A stretch of DNA of 64,000 nt from Xenorhabdus doucetiae. Its GTDB lineage: Bacteria > Pseudomonadota > Gammaproteobacteria > Enterobacterales > Enterobacteriaceae. Both the position numbers and the translations under genes were made by a program. The notes under the pieces were generated by a model. That model did no database searches. It was not told the DNA's origin and was given only the letters and a program-made list of their open reading frames with translations. Numbering within the stretch: the first letter of the stretch is position 1; each line of letters opens with the position of its first letter. The stretch is taken from positions 930,001-994,000 of the forward strand of contig NZ_FO704550.1 in NCBI RefSeq assembly GCF_000968195.1, written 5' to 3'. Below, one piece after another: positions 35,288-44,159 of this stretch.

Positions 35288-36307
35288 ATGACTATCAGGG
35301 TAGCGATTAACGGTTTCGGGAGAATAGGGCGCAGCGTCTTGCGTGCCCTTTACGAATCCGGGCGTCGGGCTGAAATTTCAGTGATCGCTATTAATGAGTT
35401 GGCGGATGCACAAGGCATTGCCCACTTATTGAAATACGATTCCAGTCATGGGCGTTTTGCATGGGATGTACGCCTGAACAATGATTTATTGCAAGTAGGA
35501 GACGACAGTATCCGGCTGTTCCATCAACCGGAAATTTCAGCTCTGCCGTGGAAAGAACTGGGTATTGATATCGTGCTTGACTGTACGGGCAAGTATGGTG
35601 AGCGGGCAGACGGAGAGTCTCATATTGCCAGCGGAGCCAAAAAAGTCCTGTTTGCGCATCCGGGAGGCAATGATCTGGATGCCACCGTGGTCTATGGTGT
35701 CAATCATCATGAATTGGTTGCCGAAGATTGCATTGTTTCCAATGCCTCCTGTACCACAAACTGCATCATTCCCATCATTAAAGTGTTGGATGATGCGTTC
35801 AATATTGAATCGGGTACAGTGACAACCATTCACGCATCAATGAATGATCAACCTGTGATTGACGCTTATCACCGTGATTTACGTCGCACCCGAGCGGCCA
35901 GTCAATCCATCATTCCGGTTGATACAAAACTGGCGGCGGGGATCACACGTATTTTCCCGAAATTCAATGATCGGTTTGAGGCGATTTCTGTTCGAGTACC
36001 CACTATCAATGTGACAGCCATTGACTTGAGCGTGACAGTCCGCACGTCAGTGAATGTTAACGATGTTAACCAGATCCTGCAAAAATCAGCGGTCAGAGAG
36101 TTTCATGGTATAGTGGATTATACCGATTTGCCGTTGGTTTCAACGGATTTTAACCACGATCCCCACAGTGCTATTGTGGATGGCACACAAACGCGGGTGA
36201 GCGGTAATCACCTGATTAAGACGCTTGTGTGGTGTGATAATGAGTGGGGCTTTGCCAACCGTATGCTTGATACGACACTGGCAATGGCCGCAACGGGTTT
36301 CAAATAA
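35288..36307 (+). CDS. epd: Erythrose-4-phosphate dehydrogenase
   Basis: 339 residues. GAPDH-fold: N-terminal INGFGRIGRSVLRALYESGR, catalytic SNASCTTNCIIPIIKVLDD and C-terminal VWCDNEWGFANRM. The Epd-type INELAD and YHRDLRRTRAASQSI distinguish it from GapA. It makes 4-phosphoerythronate for pyridoxal phosphate synthesis. First gene of the epd-pgk-fbaA operon; GGGAGTAAC is the ribosome binding site. Confidence 0.95.
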   Translation: MTIRVAINGFGRIGRSVLRALYESGRRAEISVIAINELADAQGIAHLLKYDSSHGRFAWDVRLNNDLLQVGDDSIRLFHQPEISALPWKELGIDIVLDCTGKYGERADGESHIASGAKKVLFAHPGGNDLDATVVYGVNHHELVAEDCIVSNASCTTNCIIPIIKVLDDAFNIESGTVTTIHASMNDQPVIDAYHRDLRRTRAASQSIIPVDTKLAAGITRIFPKFNDRFEAISVRVPTINVTAIDLSVTVRTSVNVNDVNQILQKSAVREFHGIVDYTDLPLVSTDFNHDPHSAIVDGTQTRVSGNHLIKTLVWCDNEWGFANRMLDTTLAMAATGFK

Positions 36308-36380
36308 TCATTTGTTGTGTCACAAACAGCACACAGCGGAAGATTGAGTAATTTATAAAGAATCAATGAGAGGATTCACC

Positions 36381-37547
36381 ATGTCTGTAATTAAGATGAC
36401 TGATTTAAATCTGGCGGGTAAACGCGTATTGATCCGTGCTGATCTGAATGTGCCGGTAAAAGATGGCAAAGTTACCTCTGATGCACGTATCCGTGCGTCC
36501 TTGCCGACGATTGAGGCTGCGTTGAGTCAGGGAGCCAAGGTCATGGTTACTTCTCACCTGGGACGCCCGACTGAGGGAGAATACAACGAAGAGTTCTCAC
36601 TGCAACCTGTCGTTGATTATCTGAAAGAAGCCCTTTCTTCTCCTGTTCGTCTGGAAAAAGACTACCTGGAGGGTGTTGAAGCGGCGGAAGGCGAATTAGT
36701 GGTTCTGGAAAACGTTCGCTTCAACAAAGGTGAGAAAAAAGACGATGAAACGTTATCCAAGCAGTATGCTGCACTGTGTGATGTGTACGTAATGGATGCG
36801 TTTGGTACAGCGCACCGTGCGCAAGCGTCAACCCACGGCGTTGCCAAATTCGCGCCAATTGCCTGTGCGGGTCCGCTGCTGTCCGGTGAACTGGAGGCTT
36901 TGGCCAAGGCACTGCACAAGCCTGCTCGTCCAATGGTGGCGATTGTGGGTGGTTCTAAGGTTTCAACCAAACTGACGGTGCTTGATTCCCTGTCTAAAAT
37001 TGCCGATCAACTGATCGTGGGGGGCGGGATTGCCAATACCTTCGTTGCTGCGGAAGGGCACAACGTTGGCCGTTCACTGTACGAAGATGATTTGATCCCA
37101 GAAGCGAAAAAACTGCTGGAAAGCTGTGATATCCCGGTTCCTACCGATGTGCGTGTGGCGACAGAATTTTCTGAAACTGCACATGCCACACTGAAATCCA
37201 CCAGCGAAATTAAAGACGAAGAGCAGATCCTTGATTTGGGCGATGCGTCTGCTGAACGTCTGGCTGAAATCCTGAAAAGCGCCAAGACCATTCTGTGGAA
37301 TGGGCCGGTAGGCGTTTTTGAATTCCCTAACTTCCGTAAAGGAACCGAAATTGTTGCCCGTGCCATTGCTGAGAGCGAGGCTTTCTCAATCGCAGGTGGC
37401 GGTGATACCTTGGCAGCCATCGATTTGTTCGAAATTGCTGACAAGATCTCTTACATCTCTACGGGTGGTGGTGCTTTCCTTGAGTTTGTTGAAGGCAAAA
37501 AGCTGCCCGCCGTTGTGATGCTGGAAGAACGTGCTAACAGTAACTAA
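36381..37547 (+). CDS. pgk: Phosphoglycerate kinase (glycolytic)
   Basis: 388 residues from the ATG at 36381 (MSVIKMTDLNLAGKRVLIR), with GAGAGG before it; an earlier ATG at 36366 is not used in homologues. All substrate and nucleotide residues are in place: RADLNVPVKDG, TSHLGRPTEG, VVLENVRFNKGE, GTAHRAQAST, GGSKVSTKL and GGGDTLAAIDLF. It makes ATP from 1,3-bisphosphoglycerate. A diverged paralogue is encoded at 44160-45218 in the phosphonate cluster. Confidence 0.97.
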   Translation: MSVIKMTDLNLAGKRVLIRADLNVPVKDGKVTSDARIRASLPTIEAALSQGAKVMVTSHLGRPTEGEYNEEFSLQPVVDYLKEALSSPVRLEKDYLEGVEAAEGELVVLENVRFNKGEKKDDETLSKQYAALCDVYVMDAFGTAHRAQASTHGVAKFAPIACAGPLLSGELEALAKALHKPARPMVAIVGGSKVSTKLTVLDSLSKIADQLIVGGGIANTFVAAEGHNVGRSLYEDDLIPEAKKLLESCDIPVPTDVRVATEFSETAHATLKSTSEIKDEEQILDLGDASAERLAEILKSAKTILWNGPVGVFEFPNFRKGTEIVARAIAESEAFSIAGGGDTLAAIDLFEIADKISYISTGGGAFLEFVEGKKLPAVVMLEERANSN

Positions 37548-37604
37548 GTTGTGATAACAGGCAGCACTGACTGCCTGTTCAATGTCAATACAGGACCACG
37601 TAAC

Positions 37605-38681
37605 ATGTCTAAAATTTTTGATTTCGTAAAACCGGGTGTCATCACTGGTGATGATGTTCAAAAAGTCTTTGCCGTCGCTAAAGAAAATAACTTCGCATTA
37701 CCTGCGGTTAACTGCGTCGGTACTGATTCCATCAACGCAGTGTTGGAAACGGCGGCAAAAGTACGTGCTCCGGTCATTATCCAGTTTTCTAACGGCGGTG
37801 CGTCTTTCATTGCAGGTAAGGGGCTGAAAGCAGAAGGTCAGCAAGCCGCGATTATCGGTGCTATTTCCGGTGCTCACCACGTTCACCAAATGGCAGAACA
37901 TTACGGTGTGCCGGTTATTCTGCATACCGACCACTGTGCACGTAAACTGCTGCCGTGGATCGACGGCCTGCTGGACGCGGGTGAGAAACACTACGCGCAA
38001 ACCGGCAAGCCACTGTTCTCTTCCCATATGATCGACCTGTCAGAAGAATCGCTGGAAGAAAATATCGAAATTTGCAGCCAATATCTGGCACGCATGGCGA
38101 AAATCGACATGACGCTGGAAATCGAACTGGGTTGTACGGGTGGGGAGGAAGACGGCGTTGATAACAGCCATCTGGACAGTTCTTCCCTGTATACTCAGCC
38201 GGAAGACGTGGCTTATGCGTATGAGAAACTCAATGCTATCAGTCCACGTTTCACCATCGCAGCTTCTTTCGGTAATGTTCACGGTGTCTACAAACCCGGT
38301 AACGTTAAACTGACGCCAAAAATCCTGCACAACTCGCAGGAGTACGTGTCTGAGAAATTCAACCTGCCACACAACAGCCTGGATTTTGTCTTCCACGGCG
38401 GTTCCGGTTCTACCGCAGAAGAGATTCAGGAAGCGGTTAGCTACGGTGTAGTAAAAATGAATATTGATACCGATACCCAGTGGGCAACTTGGGAAGGTAT
38501 TCTGAACTACTACAAAAAGAACGAAGGCTACCTGCAAGGCCAGTTGGGTAACCCGGAAGGTGCGGACAAGCCTAACAAGAAATACTATGATCCACGTGTT
38601 TGGCTGCGTGCGGGTCAGGCGACGATGATTGTTCGTCTGGAACAGGCTTTCAAAGAACTGAATGCGGTTGACGTACTGTAA
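37605..38681 (+). CDS. fbaA: Class II fructose-bisphosphate aldolase
   Basis: 358 residues from the ATG at 37605 (MSKIFDFVKPGVITGDDVQK). Zinc-binding VILHTDHCARKLLPW, ELGCTGGEEDGVDNSHLDSS, FGNVHGVYKPGN and FVFHGGSGSTAEEI are all present. It cleaves fructose 1,6-bisphosphate to DHAP and G3P. The start lies 57 bases after pgk, co-transcribed as in E. coli. Confidence 0.97.
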   Translation: MSKIFDFVKPGVITGDDVQKVFAVAKENNFALPAVNCVGTDSINAVLETAAKVRAPVIIQFSNGGASFIAGKGLKAEGQQAAIIGAISGAHHVHQMAEHYGVPVILHTDHCARKLLPWIDGLLDAGEKHYAQTGKPLFSSHMIDLSEESLEENIEICSQYLARMAKIDMTLEIELGCTGGEEDGVDNSHLDSSSLYTQPEDVAYAYEKLNAISPRFTIAASFGNVHGVYKPGNVKLTPKILHNSQEYVSEKFNLPHNSLDFVFHGGSGSTAEEIQEAVSYGVVKMNIDTDTQWATWEGILNYYKKNEGYLQGQLGNPEGADKPNKKYYDPRVWLRAGQATMIVRLEQAFKELNAVDVL

Positions 38682-38723
38682 TAACAAGTTGTTATTCAGA
38701 AAGCCGTTATTGAGCTAATGTAA

Positions 38724-38757
38724 AAGCTGGCTACATTCTTTTTGAATTAGCCAGTTT
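38724..38757. terminator. Terminator between fbaA and the convergent small gene
   Basis: CTGGCTA (38727-38733) pairs with TAGCCAG (38748-38754), extended by A-T pairs on both sides; it can act in both directions. Confidence 0.55.
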
Positions 38758-38773
38758 GATCTAAAAAATAAAA

Positions 38774-39154
38774 CTAATCGTTTTCTGGGGTTATATCAAA
38801 ATAAGTGGGTTCTGTTAATGAACACTCTTCTGCTGATATAATCGATGAAGCAATTAAAATAACTGGTTTTTTGTGATTATCGATATAAGGAATAGAAATT
38901 TCCGTTGTCTGAGTATACAACTGCCCCCACTCGTTAAATACGATGGGTTTCTTTCCTTTTATTAACTTTCTTCTTTCAATTAAGGAAGAGGTTGCTTTCA
39001 TTCGATCAAGCTGTTTATTTTTCTCGAAAGATCTATTTATCACATATTGAGCAATCCAGGATTGGGATGTGGCACAATAATCTAAATCGTCGTTTGTTGA
39101 CGATAAGGAAATACCGGGAACAAAGAGTATTGCAAGTGCAATAAGTTTTTTCAT
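38774..39154 (-). CDS. Small exported protein of unknown function
   Basis: 126 residues. Signal peptide MKKLIALAILFVPGISLSST with a probable cut after SLS. The mature domain has YCATSQSWIAQYVINRSFEK, a basic helix (SSLIERRKLIKGKK) and EECSLTEPTYFDITPEND, with two cysteines able to form a disulfide. I do not recognise a family. It is convergent with fbaA and monocistronic. Periplasmic or secreted. Confidence 0.6.
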   Translation of the reverse strand: MKKLIALAILFVPGISLSSTNDDLDYCATSQSWIAQYVINRSFEKNKQLDRMKATSSLIERRKLIKGKKPIVFNEWGQLYTQTTEISIPYIDNHKKPVILIASSIISAEECSLTEPTYFDITPEND

Positions 39155-39363
39155 ACTATTCTACCACTAATTCTCTATCTACAAATTGGATAATTTCCTT
39201 CTTACATTGGCATTATACGTATTATTTATGCGAATCCATCGTTATTTATCGCCTATATAAAGAATCATATTCTATAATTTAAAAAGGCAAAATTTCCGCC
39301 CGTTATTTGAATTACCAACGAGCGGAAAATTTATTTAATCAAACAGAATTAGGATAATGATAC

Positions 39364-40818
39364 TTACGCTTTCATAATCCTGTTCAGCCACGGCACCATA
39401 AAGGCCATAATCACGGCGACAATCAGAGTGGCAATCCCGATTTTACCAAAGACTTCCATATAAATTGGCAGGGTTTGCAGTGGATTCGTTACGCCTTCTG
39501 GTGCGGCAGTAAAGGTTGCCACATAGCTACCTAATACGGATGCGGCGGCTTGTGACAGGAACCACATACCGAGGATAAAACCCGTCAGGTAGCTAGGCAC
39601 AAACGTCGCGACCATTGCCAGCCCTAATGCACTGATCATCAACTCCCCGACGCTCTGGAACAGATAGACCAGCACGATAAACCACGGGGATGTTATACCC
39701 TGCTCATCAGCAAATAAACCAGAGGCAGCAGCAGTCAGGAAGCCCAGCGAGCACAGAAACATGCCGAAGGTGAATTTGGTTGGCATGGAAAAATCTTTAC
39801 CTTTGGCACCCAGTTTGGTGTAAACCACGGCCAAGATCGGGCTGACGATAATGATCCAGAATGGGTTCAGAGCCTGAAAACTGATGGGATTGATATTAAA
39901 ACCCAGAATCTGATGGTGAACGTTGTTGATGGCAAAGAAGTTGAGGGAAGTCGGCATCTGGTTATACAGGATATAGAACACGATGGCTTGCAGCATCAAA
40001 ATAAATGCCACAAACATCTTATTGCGGCCGACCTTATCCTGTTTGAATGCCTGCCAGAAGAAAATCATCACTACAATAACCGAAATCGCCATCAGGGCAA
40101 TATTAGCAATTTTGATGTTGTGTAATAGCCATGCACAGATACCAATCATCACCACTGCACCAATCAGAACCAAAAACAAGGTTGCGTAGTTAAGAGGGGC
40201 ATGGTCGGGTTCAGAACCAATATTATGTATCATGCGGCGGCAGGCAATATAAACCAGCAGGGCGATAATCAAGCCAATCCCGCAGATATTATAGGTGATG
40301 GCATAACCATATTTTTCAGCAATGACGGGGGCAAACGAAAGAGAAACCAGAGAACCCAGGTTGATGGACATATAAAACAGCGTAAATGCGCCATCTAAAC
40401 GCGGGTCTTGCGGCGGGTAACATTTTGCCAGCAGGCTGGCCGGATTAGCTTTGAAAAGGCCATTACCGACAGCAACGGTTCCCAAAGCATAAAAAATCAG
40501 CTCAGGCTCCATGATGGAAAGTCCAATCATGAAATAGCCGATTGCCAGTACAATGGCGCCCAGAACAATGGTTCGTTTTGTCCCCAATAAGTGATCACCA
40601 ACATAGCCACCGATGGAAATCAGGCCGTAAACCAGTGCCGTAAATGCACCGAAAGTAATAAATGATTGTGTTTCTGAAAATCCAAGTTGTTGAACGAAGT
40701 AAACAGCAAGAATGCCTTGAACACCGTAGTAGCCAAATCTTTCCCATAATTCCACAAAAAAGATCATAAAAAAGGGTCTGGGTTGATCCCATAAACCGAC
40801 CGGAGCGGTTTTACTCAT
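39364..40818 (-). CDS. dtpB: Proton-dependent di/tripeptide transporter
   Basis: 484 residues from the ATG at 40818 (MSKTAPVGLWDQPRPFF), with an AGAGG site; the frame to 40899 has no family support. POT-family signature FFVELWERFGYYGVQGILAV (ExxER), GGYVGDHLLGTKRTIVLGA and FTLFYMSINLGSL are present. It is closer to DtpB than DtpA (LNPFWIIIVSPILA, INNVHHQILGFNINP). Twelve to fourteen membrane helices; imports di- and tripeptides with protons. Confidence 0.9.
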   Translation of the reverse strand: MSKTAPVGLWDQPRPFFMIFFVELWERFGYYGVQGILAVYFVQQLGFSETQSFITFGAFTALVYGLISIGGYVGDHLLGTKRTIVLGAIVLAIGYFMIGLSIMEPELIFYALGTVAVGNGLFKANPASLLAKCYPPQDPRLDGAFTLFYMSINLGSLVSLSFAPVIAEKYGYAITYNICGIGLIIALLVYIACRRMIHNIGSEPDHAPLNYATLFLVLIGAVVMIGICAWLLHNIKIANIALMAISVIVVMIFFWQAFKQDKVGRNKMFVAFILMLQAIVFYILYNQMPTSLNFFAINNVHHQILGFNINPISFQALNPFWIIIVSPILAVVYTKLGAKGKDFSMPTKFTFGMFLCSLGFLTAAASGLFADEQGITSPWFIVLVYLFQSVGELMISALGLAMVATFVPSYLTGFILGMWFLSQAAASVLGSYVATFTAAPEGVTNPLQTLPIYMEVFGKIGIATLIVAVIMAFMVPWLNRIMKA

Positions 40819-41469
40819 AATAAATGCCTCTATATAGCTATTATTTCGCTGGCAATACATCCAGATGATTGTACTGTTGTTAACATATCTGTAACACAAT
40901 GTATCGCGCGGGTTGTGATTTTGTTTATTTATTCAAGGTGATCGTGAAGCGAGGGAGGTTAATATACTAGTATGCTAGCTTCTCAACGGTGGATCACACT
41001 AACGAAAAAAGTAATACCATATTTGGCATAATATTCACTAAATGAATATCAAAAATTATTAATATGGGGGTTGTATGCTTGCAAATAAACCAAATTGATT
41101 AACATTAAACCAAAATTAACTTGTTATTTACTGATGAGAGTCATAGAAGATGGCTTGCTATCATGTATCATTACTAAAATCTATATATTAGATTTTTTTG
41201 TGGAATGTGAAAGTGATTTGTATGGTATCGCTGTAGTAAACTAGAAAAGCTAACTCAGTTATAGATTGAAAGGAGATACAGGACGAGAGCATGAGTATTT
41301 GTTTATTATCCAAGGCTTGAATGTGAACTTTTCACAAACCAGTGGTTTAAAAATCACCCCAATGCAGATTGTTTTTCAAACAAAACAATGAGTGTAATAT
41401 CGATGAAGTTTGATTAAAACTCTATCTGGATATAATTCAAGCATTCGTCTCTCATTCTGGAAAGGAACA
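40819..41469. other. AT-rich gap of 650 bases, no gene recognised
   Basis: Upstream of dtpB; it must hold the dtpB promoter. I see no RNA gene or coding frame with support in the rest. Confidence 0.5.
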
Positions 41470-42072
41470 TCATAAAAAGTACGGAGAAAGAGAAAAGTAT
41501 AATAAACAGACCCCACCCATAATGTTAATAAAACGACTTACCGAACTGAAATTCATTTTTTTTGTAGTAAATATAATTACATAGCCAAAAACTAATAACC
41601 ATATTGTCATTATAATAATATGAATAGAAGCAAGAATAATGAAGTTTGACACATTAATATGGTTTGATGTTAGATAACTTGGAGCTACAGTAAGATATAG
41701 TATAATTGCTTTTATATTCATAATATTAGCGATATAGGCATCTTTTATTGTTGCATTTTTTTTTGTTACTTTTTTTGCACTGTTTTTTTCTGAGTATATT
41801 CCATTTTTTATTAATGTATAAGAGAGATAGATTAAATAGATAGTTCCTATTATCTGTATGATATTTATAATGAATGGATATTTTGTCACTATGCCTGTAA
41901 CGCCTAAGCCAACCAGTAATGCGTGAGTGTAAATCCCCAAGGATGTCCCTATTATGATGGAAAGCAGACCTTTTATTCCTCTATTCATCACATTGGTCAT
42001 GCCGAGAGTAAAACTCGCACCAGGGGATAAGGCAATAGGTAATATGGTAAGAATAAATCCGAAAATATTCAA
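41470..42072 (-). CDS. LysE/RhtB-family exporter
   Basis: 200 residues with about six membrane helices. The N-terminal ILPIALSPGASFTLGMTNVM is the characteristic SPGP-like motif of the RhtB branch, and IMNIKAIILYLTVAPSYLT matches the conserved PK-like region. These export amino acids and their analogues. Very AT-rich, unlike the housekeeping neighbours. It is on the same strand as, but separated by IS30 copy 2 from, the phosphonate cluster, for which it might have been an exporter. That link is speculation. Confidence 0.82.
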   Translation of the reverse strand: MNIFGFILTILPIALSPGASFTLGMTNVMNRGIKGLLSIIIGTSLGIYTHALLVGLGVTGIVTKYPFIINIIQIIGTIYLIYLSYTLIKNGIYSEKNSAKKVTKKNATIKDAYIANIMNIKAIILYLTVAPSYLTSNHINVSNFIILASIHIIIMTIWLLVFGYVIIFTTKKMNFSSVSRFINIMGGVCLLYFSLSPYFL

Positions 42073-42274
42073 AATATCACCTGTTTATTATTTCGAAACA
42101 AAACTATTTTTAACATATTTAGAATGTTATGCATGGAGTTCTTTTCAAGAATTTCATTTTTTTTAGTATCTATCATAAATAATTTATCCATGTTGATTAT
42201 ATATTTTTAATTAACAGTCATACATGTTTTAAATGGCTTTTAGAAAAAATTTTACTAACTAATTAATTTTATTC

Positions 42275-43357
42275 CTTGGATTCGCATAGTAAGTGCAATT
42301 TCTAAGAAAGGCGGTCAGTTGCTATAGTAGGCATCTTTCTCGCCAAAGGAAAATGCACTATGGCCTATACGCAACTGACCGAAACAGAAAGATACCAGAT
42401 TTTCGGCTTAAAAGAAGCCGGTTTTACACAACGTTTTATTGCAACGTCGCTTAATCGGGCCCCATCAACAATTAGCCGGGAATTGAGACGAAACCGGGAA
42501 GCCGAGAAATATGAACCTGAACAAGCTCAGCGTAAAGCATTAGAACGCCGTCATTCTAAGGTAAAAGCCGTAAAAATCACGCCAGAGATAACAAAGTGGA
42601 TAAAACAGTTAATTTGGCAAGATTTAAGTCCGGAACAAGTTGTGGGTTATCTCAAGCGGGAAGCGAAAATCTCTTTACATCATGAAACAATTTATCGATT
42701 GATTTATAAAGATAAAATAAATGGCGGTGATTTATGGCAACATCTTAGGATAGCGAAAAAACCGTATCGTAAACGCTATGGAAGCCATGAGCACAGAGGA
42801 AAAATTAAAAACAGAGTCAGTATTGATAAGCGCCCAAAAATTGTTGATAAAAAGCAGCGTATTGGGGATTGGGAAGGGGATACTATCGTTGGCAAAGATC
42901 GTAAAAGTGCCTTATTGACTTTAGTTGAACGAAAATCGTTATTTACGATCATCATTAAACTTGAAGATAAAACAGCAGAAGGTGTTGCCAAAGCGGCGAC
43001 AAGACATTTATCGATGATAAAACATAAAGTTAAAACAATTACCTTTGATAACGGACTCGAATTTGCCGAACACGAACGGATCGGTAAAAATTTAGAGACA
43101 AAAATTTATTTTGCTCATCCGTATTCCCCTTGGGAAAGAGGGATAAATGAGAACATAAATGGATTAATCAGAGATTACTTCCCAAAAGGAACCGATTTTA
43201 ATAAGGTATCAGAGCGGGAGGTTAACCTTGTGGCAAACCGACTAAATAATCGACCACGTAAGACACGAGATTATAAAACACCGAATGAGTTATTTACAGG
43301 AACCCCAACTCATTTACTTCGTTCATTACGGTGTTGCGCTTAATATGCGAATCCAAG
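42275..43357 (+). mobile_element. IS30-family element, copy 2
   Basis: 1083 bp with the same ends as copy 1 (CTTGGATTCGCATA at 42275, complement ending at 43357). It is flanked by the 3-bp direct repeat TTC (42272-42274 and 43358-43360). Opposite orientation to copy 1, 20 kb away. Confidence 0.92.
42360..43343 (+). CDS. IS30-family transposase
   Basis: 327 residues, identical to the product of copy 1 at 21378-22361. HTH at residues 5-40 and DDE residues in DWEGDTIVG, TFDNGLEFAEHE and NENINGLIRDYF. The frame is intact. Its ATG comes 15 bases after the inner edge of the TIR region with AAAGGAAAATG as ribosome binding site. Confidence 0.95.
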   Translation: MAYTQLTETERYQIFGLKEAGFTQRFIATSLNRAPSTISRELRRNREAEKYEPEQAQRKALERRHSKVKAVKITPEITKWIKQLIWQDLSPEQVVGYLKREAKISLHHETIYRLIYKDKINGGDLWQHLRIAKKPYRKRYGSHEHRGKIKNRVSIDKRPKIVDKKQRIGDWEGDTIVGKDRKSALLTLVERKSLFTIIIKLEDKTAEGVAKAATRHLSMIKHKVKTITFDNGLEFAEHERIGKNLETKIYFAHPYSPWERGINENINGLIRDYFPKGTDFNKVSEREVNLVANRLNNRPRKTRDYKTPNELFTGTPTHLLRSLRCCA

Positions 43358-43422
43358 TTCTATAAATACAAAGTATAAACATGTTGTGAACATTTATCAG
43401 TTACAGCATCGTATCTAAATTT

Positions 43423-44004
43423 TTAAGGTTGTAACAAATATTTTTGCCAAGTACCATTTTTCTCTAAATAGAGTTCTCGTAGATGTAACCGATCTTCTTT
43501 GAAAGTTAAAAACTCGATTGTATTAGGTTCTACTCGATATCCTCCCCAATTTTTTGGTTTTGGAATGGGATTATCACTTAATGTTCCTATAACTTGAACA
43601 ACTTGCTTACGTAATTTTTGCTCTGAGGATAATAATTGACTTTGCTGACAGCTTAGAGTGGTTATTTGGGCATCTCGGGTACGAGAGTACCAATATTTTT
43701 CTGCGTCTGATTCTGATATTTCAAAGGCGAGGCCTGTAACTCGGACTTGGTAACCAACACCTTCCCACCAAAATGTTAGGGAGATTTTTGGATTACGTTG
43801 CAGTTCTTGCCCTTTTTTTGAATCCAAATAGGTACAGAAAATAAACCCCCCATTGTTTACTGCTTTTAAGTCAACAAAACGTCCTGAAGGAAAGCCTTTT
43901 TCATCGAGAGTAGATACACAAACTGCATTGGGATGTTTCAAATTCAGGTTGTTTTTGACTTCATCCCACCAAGTCTTGAATTTTAATATTGGATCTTCAG
44001 ACAT
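43423..44004 (-). CDS. Pyridoxamine 5'-phosphate oxidase-like FMN protein
   Basis: 193 residues, shorter than PdxH (about 218) at the N-terminus. Family marks: NAVCVSTLDEKGFPSGRFVD, GFIFCTYLDSKKGQEL, KISLTFWWEGVGYQVRVTG, YWYSRTRDAQITTLSCQQS, WGGYRVEPNTIEF. The C-terminal R-x-R motif of true PdxH is changed (RLHLRELYLEKNGTWQ). It may be a PhzG-like oxidase working on a cluster intermediate rather than vitamin B6. It is the last gene in the phosphonate-cluster direction, 155 bases after the PGK-like gene, with a hairpin between. Confidence 0.75.
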   Translation of the reverse strand: MSEDPILKFKTWWDEVKNNLNLKHPNAVCVSTLDEKGFPSGRFVDLKAVNNGGFIFCTYLDSKKGQELQRNPKISLTFWWEGVGYQVRVTGLAFEISESDAEKYWYSRTRDAQITTLSCQQSQLLSSEQKLRKQVVQVIGTLSDNPIPKPKNWGGYRVEPNTIEFLTFKEDRLHLRELYLEKNGTWQKYLLQP

Positions 44005-44051
44005 AGTTTCCTCAGGTATTCATTGCTAATTAATGCCGATATATATAGAAA

Positions 44052-44081
44052 GCATCAGGCTACAAGCATAAAGCCCGATGC
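44052..44081 (-). terminator. Hairpin between PGK-like and oxidase-like genes
   Basis: GCATCAGGCT (44052-44061) pairs with AGCCCGATGC (44072-44081) with one wobble pair. No long T run follows on the minus strand, so it may be a weak terminator or processing site. Confidence 0.45.
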
Positions 44082-44159
44082 TGTCTAACTCTTTGTGAAA
44101 GAACCGCACATAGAATAGTCTAATCGACCAAATAAAAATTTCCTAGTCGTTTTTTATAG

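Noticed and set aside
41470..42072. LysE exporter as a certain member of the phosphonate cluster
   Set aside because: It lies beyond IS30 copy 2 and the family is general; only orientation and AT-richness support a link.
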